Shown here: in pieces, positions 6,300 to 13,612 of the stretch | Position numbering within the stretch: the stretch's first letter is position 1 | Layout: the number at the start of each line of letters is the position of its first letter | From: Chloroflexota bacterium | GTDB lineage: Bacteria > Chloroflexota > Anaerolineae > J102 | Length of the DNA: 13,769 nt | NCBI GenBank assembly: GCA_013152695.1 | Contig: JAADFV010000425.1 | Location: forward strand, 1-13,769 | Reading direction: 5' to 3' | Notes under the pieces: model-generated | What the model saw: the letters and a program-made list of their open reading frames with translations, nothing else | What the model was told of the DNA's origin: nothing | Database searches by the model: none | Program-made: the position numbers and the translations under genes

Positions 6300-6356
6300 C
6301 TCACGGATGCAGTTGAACGCAACGGCGTCGCTATCGCGCCCAACCGCATCCGTGAG
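6300..6356 (+). other. Stem-loop between cysK and cysE
   Basis: CTCACGGATGC (6300-6310) pairs perfectly with GCATCCGTGAG (6346-6356). Inside, after one mismatch, GTTG (6312-6315) pairs with CAAC (6341-6344) and GGCG (6324-6327) with CGCC (6337-6340). No T tract follows, so it is not a standard terminator. It may stabilise the upstream mRNA, act as a processing site, or tune cysE expression. Confidence 0.6.
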
Positions 6357-6395
6357 CGGGGCCACTGTCATCGCATTATGCAACGGTAATGACTC

Positions 6396-7139
6396 ATGAC
6401 AACTACATCTCCCTCTCCCTTACTGAAAATGACCATTTTACAAACCCTGCAACGTGACATCCGCGCCGTTTTCGATCGAGACCCGGCCGCACGATCGACA
6501 CTTGAAGTTCTATTGTGCTATCCAGGTCTCCATGCCATCTGGATTCATAGGCTAGCGCACTGGTTGTGGCAGCACCATTTCTTTTTGCTTGGCCGCTGGC
6601 TGTCCCATCTCGGCCGCTGGCTCACCGGCATCGAAATCCATCCCGGGGCAGAGATCGGACCGGGCTTATTCATCGATCACGGCATGGGAGTCGTCATCGG
6701 TGAAACCACAGAAATCGGGGAATCGGTGACTCTGTATCATGGTGTTACCCTGGGCGGCGTCAGTTGGCGTAAGGAAAAACGCCATCCGACCCTGGGTAAC
6801 CATGTTGTGGTTGGCGCTGGCGCCAAGATTCTCGGGCCCATCACCATCGGCGATTACACCCGCATCGGTGCCAATTCGGTCGTCATCAAAGATATTCCCG
6901 ATAATGCGATCGTCGTCGGCGTACCCGGTCGTGTCCATTCACGCAATGGCGAATACGTGCGCGATCATAGCCATGAAGACCTTCGCCACAATGCTCTTCA
7001 TGATATTACGATGGAACGCTTGAATGCCGTCTCGGAACGCCTGGAACGGCTTGAACAGGAATTACAGCGCGCCAACGGCCGTTTTAATGCTGAAGCAGAC
7101 ATGCTGCAACAGGCCTATAGCGGTCCTTGGGGCATCTAA
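6396..7139 (+). CDS. cysE: Serine O-acetyltransferase (EpsC/CysE type)
   Basis: Acetylates L-serine with acetyl-CoA to give O-acetylserine, the substrate of the CysK encoded upstream. The 247-aa protein is of the short EpsC kind. An N-terminal helical region (about 12-75, with [20 protein letters not shown]) is followed by a left-handed beta-helix of hexapeptide repeats (about 80-180). The catalytic pair D94-H95 sits in [12 protein letters not shown]130 in KRHPTLG, and the end of the helix reads IVVGVPGRV. Residues 205-230 look like a short coiled coil. ATG 6396 is used, but the ribosome site is weak (ACGG only). The family similarity begins near M12 (ATG 6429), which also lacks a good site, so the start is uncertain. 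The 142-nt gap from cysK holds a strong stem-loop. The product may form the cysteine synthase complex with CysK. Confidence 0.94.
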   Translation: MTTTSPSPLLKMTILQTLQRDIRAVFDRDPAARSTLEVLLCYPGLHAIWIHRLAHWLWQHHFFLLGRWLSHLGRWLTGIEIHPGAEIGPGLFIDHGMGVVIGETTEIGESVTLYHGVTLGGVSWRKEKRHPTLGNHVVVGAGAKILGPITIGDYTRIGANSVVIKDIPDNAIVVGVPGRVHSRNGEYVRDHSHEDLRHNALHDITMERLNAVSERLERLEQELQRANGRFNAEADMLQQAYSGPWGI

Positions 7140-7164
7140 GTCTTTGTTATTTGCCCCAAGGTCC
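7122..7164. terminator. Stem-loop at the cysE/RACo-like convergent junction
   Basis: CCTTGGGGCA (7125-7134) pairs perfectly with TGCCCCAAGG (7152-7161), extended by GG/CC beyond one mismatch; the loop is 17 nt. It covers the last codons and sits on the stop of cysE, and ends 14 bp from the stop of the facing gene. No T tract is seen on either strand, so action as a bidirectional terminator is only possible; it could also be a 3'-end barrier. Confidence 0.45.
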
Positions 7165-7177
7165 GACCGGTTTACGT

Positions 7178-8755
7178 TCAAGCCATGCCTTCAGGCGAAA
7201 GGTACATGGAACTGACGTAGCGCATATTGAAATCGGCGTCGAGGTCGAGATCAATCTGTTCGGCGCGTTGAGCCAAATCTTCGGCCAAAGCGAATCCTTC
7301 ATCACTGAGGAACATGGCCGCGCCAAAACCGGCACCATTGGCGACCGTCTGTACCACTTCTTTGTCGACGGGAGGAATCATTCCCAGGGCTGTTACAGCC
7401 TCGATATCGACCTGTCCCCCAAATGAGCCGGTCAAATAGACTCGCTTGAGGTCTTGTGCACGTAAATTCAGGCGATCCATGAGGATTTCGACAGCGGCGC
7501 GAATTGCCGCCTTCGCCTTTTGTAGCTCGCGGATATCGAACTGCGAGAGCGTCAATTGGCCGTCATCACCCAGACGTAGCCGTCGCACATCCTCTTCATC
7601 GGTATAGAAATGGTCGGCTAATATAGGCGGATTGGCGGTAAAACGCCCACTAGACTCGATTACACCCACTCGACGTAATTCATCGATAAGGCTGAGCAGG
7701 CCCGAACCGGTGAGCCCAACGGGTGCTTCGCCGCCGATAGTCTCGAATTGCAGGTGCCCGTCACGGATGGTGACGTGCGTGATGGCACCATCGACGGCGC
7801 GAGAACCGCAGGAGATGTTGACTCCTTCAAAGGCCGGCCCTGCCGCGGTCGAGGCCGTGAGGATACGCTCTCCATCGGTGACCATGACTTCGCCATTGGT
7901 ACCGAGATCGATAGCAGCGATAGGGCCAGGGGGATTATCGAAACCAAAATATGCCAGGCAGGCCAGGGCATCGGAGCCGACAAAGCCACCAATGACAGGG
8001 GGAAGCATCACGCGAACATGGTCAGGGAATATACCGCCCATCAGGCCGTTGGCATGGGGGATAGAAGCGCGGCTGTAAGGCTGGAAAGGAATCACAGCCA
8101 GGGTGTCGATGGGAAGCTTGGCCAAAAGATGATGCATGGCCACATTACCGACAATGGTGACCCGTTCGATGCGTTCTTTGACACGTCGCGAGAGTTTAAG
8201 TGCATCGACGGCCTGGTTGATGGAGGCCAGAGCCAGCTTGTGCAAGCGTTCGGCATCTTCAGGATTGTCGGCTGCCGCCAGGCGTGAGATCACATCGGCG
8301 CCGAATACTGTTTGCTGATTGAGCCCTGCCCCACCAGCACATACTTCGCCCGTATCGAGCATGGTTAGAAAGGCCGCGACCGTGGTCGATCCCAGGTCGA
8401 TAGCCAAGCCCAGGGGGCTATCTCCGCGTTTGTAGCGATTACTGCCACGGAAGATTTTGTTGGAGTAAACAACGATGGGAGCGAGCGTGACTTGAACATC
8501 ATCGACGACACGAGCGCGACAGGCCAGACGGTTACCCACGGCCAGTTCTCCCTCGCTCAGGTTTTTATGTTCGATTTCGTCCGGAGGGGCCAGGCCGGCT
8601 TCGGCCAGAATTTTACACTTGCCGCAGGTGCCGCGACCGGCACAAGGTTGCTCCAGAGGAAGACCGGTGCGGGTGATGGCATCGCCGATAAGGCTGCCTA
8701 CTTCGGCCTCGACAGTTTTGACTTTTTCGCCATAAGTGACGGTAATTTTTGGCAT
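7178..8755 (-). CDS. 2Fe-2S ferredoxin / ASKHA-domain protein, RACo-like corrinoid-protein activator
   Basis: A 525-aa protein with an N-terminal plant-type [2Fe-2S] ferredoxin domain (about 1-95; cluster cysteines C38, C44, C47 in CAGRGTCGKC, and C79 in RLACRA) followed by an ASKHA ATPase-like module. The ASKHA motifs are AIDLGSTTVA (118-127), VGNVAMHHLL (202-211), AIDLGTNGEV (281-290), AGPAFEG (305-311), GLTGSGL (347-353) and LTGSFGG (441-447). This architecture is that of RACo, which uses ATP to reactivate oxidised cob(II)alamin in corrinoid iron-sulfur proteins. It is somewhat shorter than the RACo I recall from Carboxydothermus (about 630 aa). The start CAT 8753-8755 has AGGTGA (8763-8768, minus strand) 7 nt upstream. 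It lies 104 nt downstream of yjbQ on the same strand. No corrinoid protein or methyltransferase is in the window, so its client is unknown. Confidence 0.85.
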   Translation of the reverse strand: MPKITVTYGEKVKTVEAEVGSLIGDAITRTGLPLEQPCAGRGTCGKCKILAEAGLAPPDEIEHKNLSEGELAVGNRLACRARVVDDVQVTLAPIVVYSNKIFRGSNRYKRGDSPLGLAIDLGSTTVAAFLTMLDTGEVCAGGAGLNQQTVFGADVISRLAAADNPEDAERLHKLALASINQAVDALKLSRRVKERIERVTIVGNVAMHHLLAKLPIDTLAVIPFQPYSRASIPHANGLMGGIFPDHVRVMLPPVIGGFVGSDALACLAYFGFDNPPGPIAAIDLGTNGEVMVTDGERILTASTAAGPAFEGVNISCGSRAVDGAITHVTIRDGHLQFETIGGEAPVGLTGSGLLSLIDELRRVGVIESSGRFTANPPILADHFYTDEEDVRRLRLGDDGQLTLSQFDIRELQKAKAAIRAAVEILMDRLNLRAQDLKRVYLTGSFGGQVDIEAVTALGMIPPVDKEVVQTVANGAGFGAAMFLSDEGFALAEDLAQRAEQIDLDLDADFNMRYVSSMYLSPEGMA

Positions 8756-8859
8756 GGTTGGCTCACCTAATGAGAATGAATTTCTGATATATCACTTGGA
8801 TGCAGGGGCCGAAGGGGAGGTTAGCACAATTTGCCCTATTTTTCCAAACTAATTACACC

Positions 8860-9285
8860 TTACTCACCCCAAAGCGTGATTACCAGGCGACGAGAGCCAC
8901 CGCGGTCACGATGTTCACAAAGATAGATGCCTTGCCACACACCCATATTCAAGCGCCCCCGCGTGATGGGAATGGTGAGGCTGGCGCCAATCAACACGGC
9001 CTGAATGTGGGACGTGGCATCATCCGGGCCCTCGTAGGTGTGGCGGTAGTAGGACATGCCGGGTGGGGCCAGGTGGCGGTCGAAATGCGCCCGCAAGTCA
9101 CTACGCACTGTGGGATCGGCATTCTCATTGATGGCGAGTGAGGCCGAGGTGTGCTTGATAAAAAGATGCGCAACACCTACCTGAAACTGGGCAATTTCGG
9201 GAATTTGAGCCAAAATTTCGGCGGTAACGAGGTGAAACCCCCGGCGTTTTGGCGTTAGTTGGATTTCTTTTTGTAACCAGGTCAT
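8860..9285 (-). CDS. yjbQ: YjbQ/UPF0047 family protein (secondary thiamine-phosphate synthase-like)
   Basis: A 141-aa protein of the YjbQ (UPF0047) family, of the usual length. Conserved features: HLFIKHTSASLAINENADPTVRSDL (about 40-64), containing the family His, Ser and Asn-Glu-Asn cluster; the HTYEGPDDATSHI segment (82-94); and the signature ending GVWQGIYLCEHRDRGGSRR (115-133). Family members show weak thiamine-phosphate synthase activity, but the physiological role is not established. The frame extends upstream to ATG 9348, adding 21 residues unlike the family; I prefer ATG 9285 because similarity begins there and the putative promoter would start transcription near 9344. Neither start has a clear Shine-Dalgarno, so the start is uncertain. 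It probably leads a two-gene unit with the RACo-like gene. Confidence 0.85.
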   Translation of the reverse strand: MTWLQKEIQLTPKRRGFHLVTAEILAQIPEIAQFQVGVAHLFIKHTSASLAINENADPTVRSDLRAHFDRHLAPPGMSYYRHTYEGPDDATSHIQAVLIGASLTIPITRGRLNMGVWQGIYLCEHRDRGGSRRLVITLWGE

Positions 9286-9350
9286 AGCATTAAGGAGGAA
9301 AAGAAGTGGGGAGGAAAAAGGGAGTTGAGGGACGAAGGACCAGTCCATCT

Positions 9351-9379
9351 ATTATCAGTGATCTCAGGAAATGAGTAAA
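9351..9379 (-). promoter_or_regulatory. Candidate promoter of yjbQ
   Basis: On the minus strand, TTTACT (9379-9374), a 17-bp spacer and GATAAT (9356-9351). The -10 is good and the -35 matches 4 of 6. It would start transcription near 9344, just inside the longer possible reading frame, which argues for the shorter yjbQ start. Confidence 0.4.
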
Positions 9380-9438
9380 GTGGCTCTTCCGGAGCCTCAG
9401 GTAGAGGTGTGTTGTAACTGAACAAGGTTAATCCAATC

Positions 9439-9500
9439 TTGACAAATTTGCCTGAAACGGGTAAAAAGGGGTTGTCACATCATAGCATTCATGCTAAACT
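9439..9500 (+). promoter_or_regulatory. Overlapping promoters of the ABC importer operon, with palindrome
   Basis: Two candidates. The first is TTGACA (9439-9444), 17 bp, TAAAAA (9462-9467). The second is TTGTCA (9472-9477), 17 bp, TAAACT (9495-9500), with the extended -10 TG at 9492-9493. The perfect palindrome TAGCAT-TC-ATGCTA (9483-9496) lies in the spacer and -10 of the second and is a candidate operator for a LacI- or GntR-like regulator. The rest of the 325-nt gap 9286-9610 shows only the leader, with TAAGGAG at 9594-9600. Confidence 0.6.
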
Positions 9501-9610
9501 GGTGTGTGTTGGCTTCCATGGAGCATTTGCATTGGCGTTAGCCGTGTAAATTCCAGGAGCTGACTGTCGTCTTCCCAACTTCATACTCTCAAGTAAGGAG
9601 AAAAGCCATC

Positions 9611-11020
9611 ATGAAGCGTACCTGGATTCTCATTGCGCTAATGCTTGCCCTGGCGCTATTCTTAGCTGCTTGTGCTGCACCTGCAAGCGCACCGAGCGAG
9701 GAGCCCGCTGCCCCGGCAGCAGAAGAGCCTGCTGTCGCACCCACAGAGCCCCCTGCCGAAGCGGTTGACTTCATTACCTGGTTCCAATATGACCAGAATA
9801 ATGAAGATCCTGCTAGTGATGAGCGCGTAGGTAACGCCTATTTGCGTAAGACTATCCCCATGTTCAATAAAGACTTCGCCGGAAAGTGGAACTGGGTGAA
9901 TCAACCGAAGGCCTTCGATAAGATGACTACGGAATTGGTTGCCGCAGTACAAGCGGGGGGAGAAGTGCCGGATCTATTTGAATTGAGCAATACCCAGGAT
10001 GTCATCGACTTCTATCGTAATGGCACAGCCCAAGACTTGAGGGAATGGGCCGAGGCACAACCCTGGTTCAAAGACCTGGATCCCGGTGGCATCAGGGCCT
10101 GCACGGCGCCGGATGGTGCGCTTCTCTGTGTACCTGTTGCGCAACGTCCTCAGCTCGTCTATGTCTGGAAAGACCACATGCCCACTTTCCCGCAATCTGA
10201 GCAAGAATTCATGGATGTAGCGGCCGCGCTTAAAGAGAAGGGCGTGTATGCCATGACCTTCTTCGGCTCGACCGACAAAGGCGGCGAGGGTCTGACTCGC
10301 GCCATCTGGACAGTCATCGCCTCTTATGGTGGTTCCTTAGATGATGGACACGGCAAGATGGTGCTCGATACGCCGGAGAATGTAGCTGCCATTAAGTTCC
10401 TCCGTACCATTGTCGCCGATGGTTATGTGCCGGAAATTGCCTTTGCCGGCGGCTTCCAGGAAGAAGAAGCTTTTAAAGACGCTTCAGCGGCCTCCTTCCC
10501 CACCGGCCTTTTTGGTTATCGCTATGTCAATCCTCTCACGGCTCCCAACGGCACCAAATATGACAAGGGTAATCAAGAAGACATGTTGGATGCTATTGCT
10601 GCTGGTGATGTCTATCTGACGCATTTCTATGGTGTTGGCGATAATCCTCCGGGCTGTGGTGTCGATGTTGCCGGTTTTGTTATTCCCAACGGCGCCAAGA
10701 ATGTTGAAGCGGCCCATGACTACATCAGCTGGATTATGACCCCCGAACAGAATGCTGATTATGTGGTAGGCCCCGGTGGTGGTTTCCCTGTACTCAAGAC
10801 AACGCAATCTGACGAAGCCTTCCAGACTCCCTTCTATCAAGAAGCGGCTGCGGCCATTGGTGCCAGTGCTTGCCGCCCCTGGTACGGATCGTTGGAACGG
10901 CCTAATGAGGCGCAGGAATTAGTTATGGCTACCGTTTACAAGCTGATCAAGGAAGATCCCACGGCTGATATTTCCGCCGAATTGCAAGCAACGCAAGAAG
11001 AGTACAACGCCAACAACTAA
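9611..11020 (+). CDS. ABC transporter solute-binding lipoprotein (family 1, carbohydrate type)
   Basis: A 469-aa exported lipoprotein that would capture a sugar or similar solute outside the membrane and deliver it to the two permeases encoded downstream. The N-terminus MKRTWILIALMLALALFLAAC is a type II signal peptide with lipobox LAAC; C21 is the predicted lipidated residue. Residues 22-51 form a flexible Ala/Pro/Glu linker, common in Chloroflexota binding proteins. The remainder has the look of family 1 extracellular solute-binding proteins (ITWFQYDQNNEDP at the start, PDLFELSNTQDVIDFYRNG, DYISWIMTPEQNADYVVG near the end). Start ATG 9611 has AAGGAG (9595-9600) 10 nt upstream. Four cysteines (two in RACTAPDGALLC, plus GCGVD and ACRPWYG) might form disulfides. 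The substrate cannot be deduced; no catabolic enzyme is adjacent. Confidence 0.9.
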   Translation: MKRTWILIALMLALALFLAACAAPASAPSEEPAAPAAEEPAVAPTEPPAEAVDFITWFQYDQNNEDPASDERVGNAYLRKTIPMFNKDFAGKWNWVNQPKAFDKMTTELVAAVQAGGEVPDLFELSNTQDVIDFYRNGTAQDLREWAEAQPWFKDLDPGGIRACTAPDGALLCVPVAQRPQLVYVWKDHMPTFPQSEQEFMDVAAALKEKGVYAMTFFGSTDKGGEGLTRAIWTVIASYGGSLDDGHGKMVLDTPENVAAIKFLRTIVADGYVPEIAFAGGFQEEEAFKDASAASFPTGLFGYRYVNPLTAPNGTKYDKGNQEDMLDAIAAGDVYLTHFYGVGDNPPGCGVDVAGFVIPNGAKNVEAAHDYISWIMTPEQNADYVVGPGGGFPVLKTTQSDEAFQTPFYQEAAAAIGASACRPWYGSLERPNEAQELVMATVYKLIKEDPTADISAELQATQEEYNANN

Positions 11021-11054
11021 GTTTTCCATCGCTTCTGCTGATCTGATGCACAAT

Positions 11055-11089
11055 TAAGGTGACAAGGTGGGCAACATCTTGTCACCTTA
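11055..11089 (+). other. Stem-loop between binding-protein and permease genes
   Basis: TAAGGTGACAAG (11055-11066) pairs perfectly over 12 bp with CTTGTCACCTTA (11078-11089), with an 11-nt loop. No T tract follows. By analogy with malE-malF and similar operons it may protect the 3' end of the binding-protein mRNA or partly stop transcription, giving more binding protein than permease. Confidence 0.7.
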
Positions 11090-11118
11090 TGCATTGTCCT
11101 CATAAGGCTGATCGATCT

Positions 11119-12063
11119 ATGCAAAAATTCTTACCCAAGCGGTTAAAAAAGAGTCCTTTTCGGGATATGCTTCCTTTTTGGCTGATTCTGCCGACAGTTC
11201 TCGTACTGCTGGTGATACAGGTTTATCCCGCTATTTACACGGTGTGGCTGAGTGTGCACGAACGGGAGCCACAAGGTTGGGTACGGGTGGGGCTTTCCAA
11301 TTATGTACGTCTCTTTAACACACGGTTATTCGGGGAAAGTGTAGGACATACGCTGATTTTTTTGGTAGGATATGTGGTGCTGACGATGGTGGCCGGTTTT
11401 ATCGTGGCGCTGTTGTTAAGCCGTAATGTTACACTTTCTGGTCTTTACATCACTTTATTGTTTATTCCCTGGATTATTGCCGACATCATTGCCGGTATGG
11501 TGTTCCGTTTGCTTGTCGTCCCTGACTACGGCCTGCTCTCTGGCATTCTCCAGGACCCCAACCTTTTTCCTCCTAACGGTCTTTCTGTTCTGACGGCAGT
11601 GAGGCCACAACCCTGGTTCGGGGATTTTCCCTTTCCGCCCGCGCCTGCCATGATCTATCTGATCCTGGCCTCCGCCTGGCGTGCGCTTCCCTTTATCACC
11701 TTGCTCTTGCTGGCCTCGATGCAGACCGTGCCTACGGAAATCATCGAGAGCAGCCGTATCGATGGGGCTAATCGCTTGCAGATTATTCGCCATATCCTTG
11801 TGCCTTTGATCCTCCCCACGATGGTTGTGGCACTTTTCAGCCTTACTCTCAGCGGGATGAACGGCGTAGGGATGGTGTTCAGTCTTACCGGCGGGGGTCC
11901 GGGTACTTCTACCGAAGTGTTGAGCTATCTGCTCTATGCCATTGGTTGGCGGCAGCTGCGTTTTGGACGAGCTGCTGCCCTGGCTCTGATGATCGCCGTA
12001 GTAAACTGGATTCTGATTTCGGGGACATTGCGTATAACACGCGTCGACGAGAGGAGCGCTTAG
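11119..12063 (+). CDS. ABC sugar transporter permease (MalF/UgpA type)
   Basis: A 314-aa inner-membrane permease subunit with about six transmembrane segments (roughly 17-40, 78-100, 110-133, 178-200, 228-250 and 282-303). The cytoplasmic EAA loop is IESSRIDGANRLQIIRHILVP (209-229), with the conserved D215-G216-A217; this is the coupling helix contacting the ATPase. The start is ATG 11119: a GTG at 11059 in frame would place the start inside the upstream stem-loop and add 20 residues of hydrophilic, Cys/His-bearing sequence. The ribosome site is weak (AAGG 11104-11107, 11 nt away). It is followed after a single base by the partner permease, so the two are translationally coupled. The partner binding protein precedes it. 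Confidence 0.9.
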   Translation: MQKFLPKRLKKSPFRDMLPFWLILPTVLVLLVIQVYPAIYTVWLSVHEREPQGWVRVGLSNYVRLFNTRLFGESVGHTLIFLVGYVVLTMVAGFIVALLLSRNVTLSGLYITLLFIPWIIADIIAGMVFRLLVVPDYGLLSGILQDPNLFPPNGLSVLTAVRPQPWFGDFPFPPAPAMIYLILASAWRALPFITLLLLASMQTVPTEIIESSRIDGANRLQIIRHILVPLILPTMVVALFSLTLSGMNGVGMVFSLTGGGPGTSTEVLSYLLYAIGWRQLRFGRAAALALMIAVVNWILISGTLRITRVDERSA

Positions 12064-12064
12064 T

Positions 12065-13003
12065 ATGTTTGGACACTTACACCTGGCACGTCGTACTTGG
12101 GAAAGTATCGCGGTCAACCTGGCCTTAATTTTTATTACTCTTTTTGCGATGTTACCCATTGCGACAACGATTCTAATATCTTTTAAGAAACAGGAGGATA
12201 TTATTCGTAACCCTCCGGTAATTTTCCCCTGTGATCAGCCTGATGGCTCCTTTAATTGGCACGCCTGTCGCTGGGCGACAGAGGGCTACGAACGGGTTTT
12301 GGCACCGAAACCTGCTGACAATTGGCTTGGTTTTAAATTGACGGGCAATATGTTCCGTATTTACATCCCTAACACTTTGCTCTATGCCATCGTTTCTTCT
12401 GTTGCCGTCGTCTTTCTCGCCGGCTTATCAGGCTATGCTTTTTCGCGCTACCGTTTTCGTGGACATAATTTCTTACTGACAGGTATCTTAGCAATTACCG
12501 GTGTTCCTCTACTGACCAACCTTCTTGCCCTCTATCAGATGAGTGTGACTGTTCGGAAAGCGCAGATACCTTTCTATAGCGATCGCTACTTCATCATTCT
12601 CGTCTACATCGGCTTCTTTTTACCCCTGAGTGTATGGATTGCTAAAGGCTTTTTCGACGCGATTCCGCATGAATTGGAAGAGGCGGCCTTGATCGATGGC
12701 TGCAGCCCTATTGGCTCACTACTCCGTATCACAATGCCTTTGGCCATGCCTGGCTTGATGGCCGTTTTTCTGCTAACATTTGTCAATGTCTGGAATGAGT
12801 TCATTGCCGGGTATTTGTTGATCGCCCGCAATGATCTGAAACCGGCAATGTTCGGCCTCTACGATTTTTTGGGGCAGAATATCATCAATTTGCAGGTGAT
12901 CGCGGCCGCCTGTATTTTGATTGCTCTGCCCGTAGTGATCCTCTTCCTCTTTACGCGCCGCAGTTTCTTCAGCGCCATGGTGGAGGGTGCAGTAAAAGGT
13001 TGA
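12065..13003 (+). CDS. ABC sugar transporter permease (MalG type)
   Basis: A 312-aa second permease subunit, pairing with the MalF-like one as a heterodimer. Hydrophobic segments lie at about 17-39, 103-125, 136-158, 175-195, 228-250 and 277-297. The EAA loop ELEEAALIDGCSPIGSLLRI (203-222) carries E205-E206-A207-A208 and D211-G212. The first periplasmic loop (about 41-100) is long and holds two cysteines (C56, C68) in an insertion CDQPDGSFNWHAC, not usual for MalG proteins. The start ATG 12065 lies 1 nt after the stop of the previous gene, with GAGGAG (12051-12056) 8 nt upstream. No ATPase gene follows; a shared MsmK/UgpC-type ATPase elsewhere would have to power the importer. Confidence 0.92.
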   Translation: MFGHLHLARRTWESIAVNLALIFITLFAMLPIATTILISFKKQEDIIRNPPVIFPCDQPDGSFNWHACRWATEGYERVLAPKPADNWLGFKLTGNMFRIYIPNTLLYAIVSSVAVVFLAGLSGYAFSRYRFRGHNFLLTGILAITGVPLLTNLLALYQMSVTVRKAQIPFYSDRYFIILVYIGFFLPLSVWIAKGFFDAIPHELEEAALIDGCSPIGSLLRITMPLAMPGLMAVFLLTFVNVWNEFIAGYLLIARNDLKPAMFGLYDFLGQNIINLQVIAAACILIALPVVILFLFTRRSFFSAMVEGAVKG

Positions 13004-13057
13004 TACACGCTTTTGCCATGACATAAGCTTTGACTTGCTCAACAAGGAGATTGTCCA

Positions 13058-13543
13058 ATGTCGGAACCAAGTTCTGGGCGCCAGCCTCCCCGCGGCTTTC
13101 AGCGCCTTTTGTGGCGGGCGCCTGTCTGGTTATATCGTTTACATTTAGGATTTTTGTTGGGCAAGCGCTTCTTGCTGCTGACCCATACCGGCCGCAAGAG
13201 CGGCTTACCACGTCAGGCTGTGCTTGAAATCGACGATTATGACGAAGCTACCCGTACCTATCTCGTTGCTTCAGGTTTTGGGCGTAAGTCGGATTGGTAC
13301 CAAAATATCTGTAAGACACCTGAGGTCGTGATTCAGGTGGGGAACAAGAAGATGAAAGCCATCGCCGAACCGCTTTCGCCGGAGGCATCGGCTGAGGCCA
13401 TGGTCAAATATGCGCGCGAGCATCCTAAGGCTGCTAAGAATTTGGCCAAGGTGTTAGGTTTCGCAGTCGATGGCAGTGAAGAAGGCTATCGTTCCCTCGC
13501 CCGAGAGCATATTCCTTTTGTTGCCTTGCATGTCGTAGACTAA
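13058..13543 (+). CDS. Nitroreductase family deazaflavin-dependent oxidoreductase (DDN/F420 type)
   Basis: A 161-aa split-beta-barrel protein of the Ddn family, whose members use the deazaflavin cofactor F420 or related flavins. Family landmarks are LTHTGRKSGLPRQAVL (41-56), ASGFGRKSDWYQNI (71-84, matching the conserved GG...WY.N segment) and PEVVIQVGNKKMKAIAEPL (88-106). The N-terminal stretch 11-40 (LLWRAPVWLYRLHLGFLLGKRF) is amphipathic to hydrophobic and may lie on the membrane, as in Ddn. Start ATG 13058 has AAGGAG (13044-13049) 8 nt upstream. It lies 54 nt after the permease gene with no visible promoter or terminator between them, so it may be the last gene of that transcript. Substrate unknown. 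Confidence 0.85.
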   Translation: MSEPSSGRQPPRGFQRLLWRAPVWLYRLHLGFLLGKRFLLLTHTGRKSGLPRQAVLEIDDYDEATRTYLVASGFGRKSDWYQNICKTPEVVIQVGNKKMKAIAEPLSPEASAEAMVKYAREHPKAAKNLAKVLGFAVDGSEEGYRSLAREHIPFVALHVVD

Positions 13544-13564
13544 CTCAACTTGCTTGCTGAGAAT

Positions 13565-13612
13565 AAAAAACGCCCGCCGTCTGGTGTAGTGCCAAGACAG
13601 CGGGCGTTTTTT
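13565..13612. terminator. Strong bidirectional intrinsic terminator
   Basis: AAAAAACGCCCGC (13565-13577) pairs perfectly with GCGGGCGTTTTTT (13600-13612). After one mismatch the stem continues GTCTGG/CC-A-AGAC. The A and T tracts at the two ends let it work on both strands. It ends the ABC/oxidoreductase transcript 22 bp after the stop codon. Confidence 0.93.

Noticed and set aside
8785..8794. Palindrome TGATATATCA between yjbQ and the RACo-like gene
   Set aside because: Only 10 bp of AT-rich sequence and no good promoter around it.
9292..9374. A 22-codon GTG-initiated ORF with AAGGAGG 7 nt upstream
   Set aside because: The Shine-Dalgarno match lies in a long purine run antisense to the yjbQ 5' region; the peptide is low complexity and no promoter precedes it.
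9518..9541. Short ORF MEHLHWR in the ABC importer leader
   Set aside because: No ribosome site and no biased codons; likely chance.
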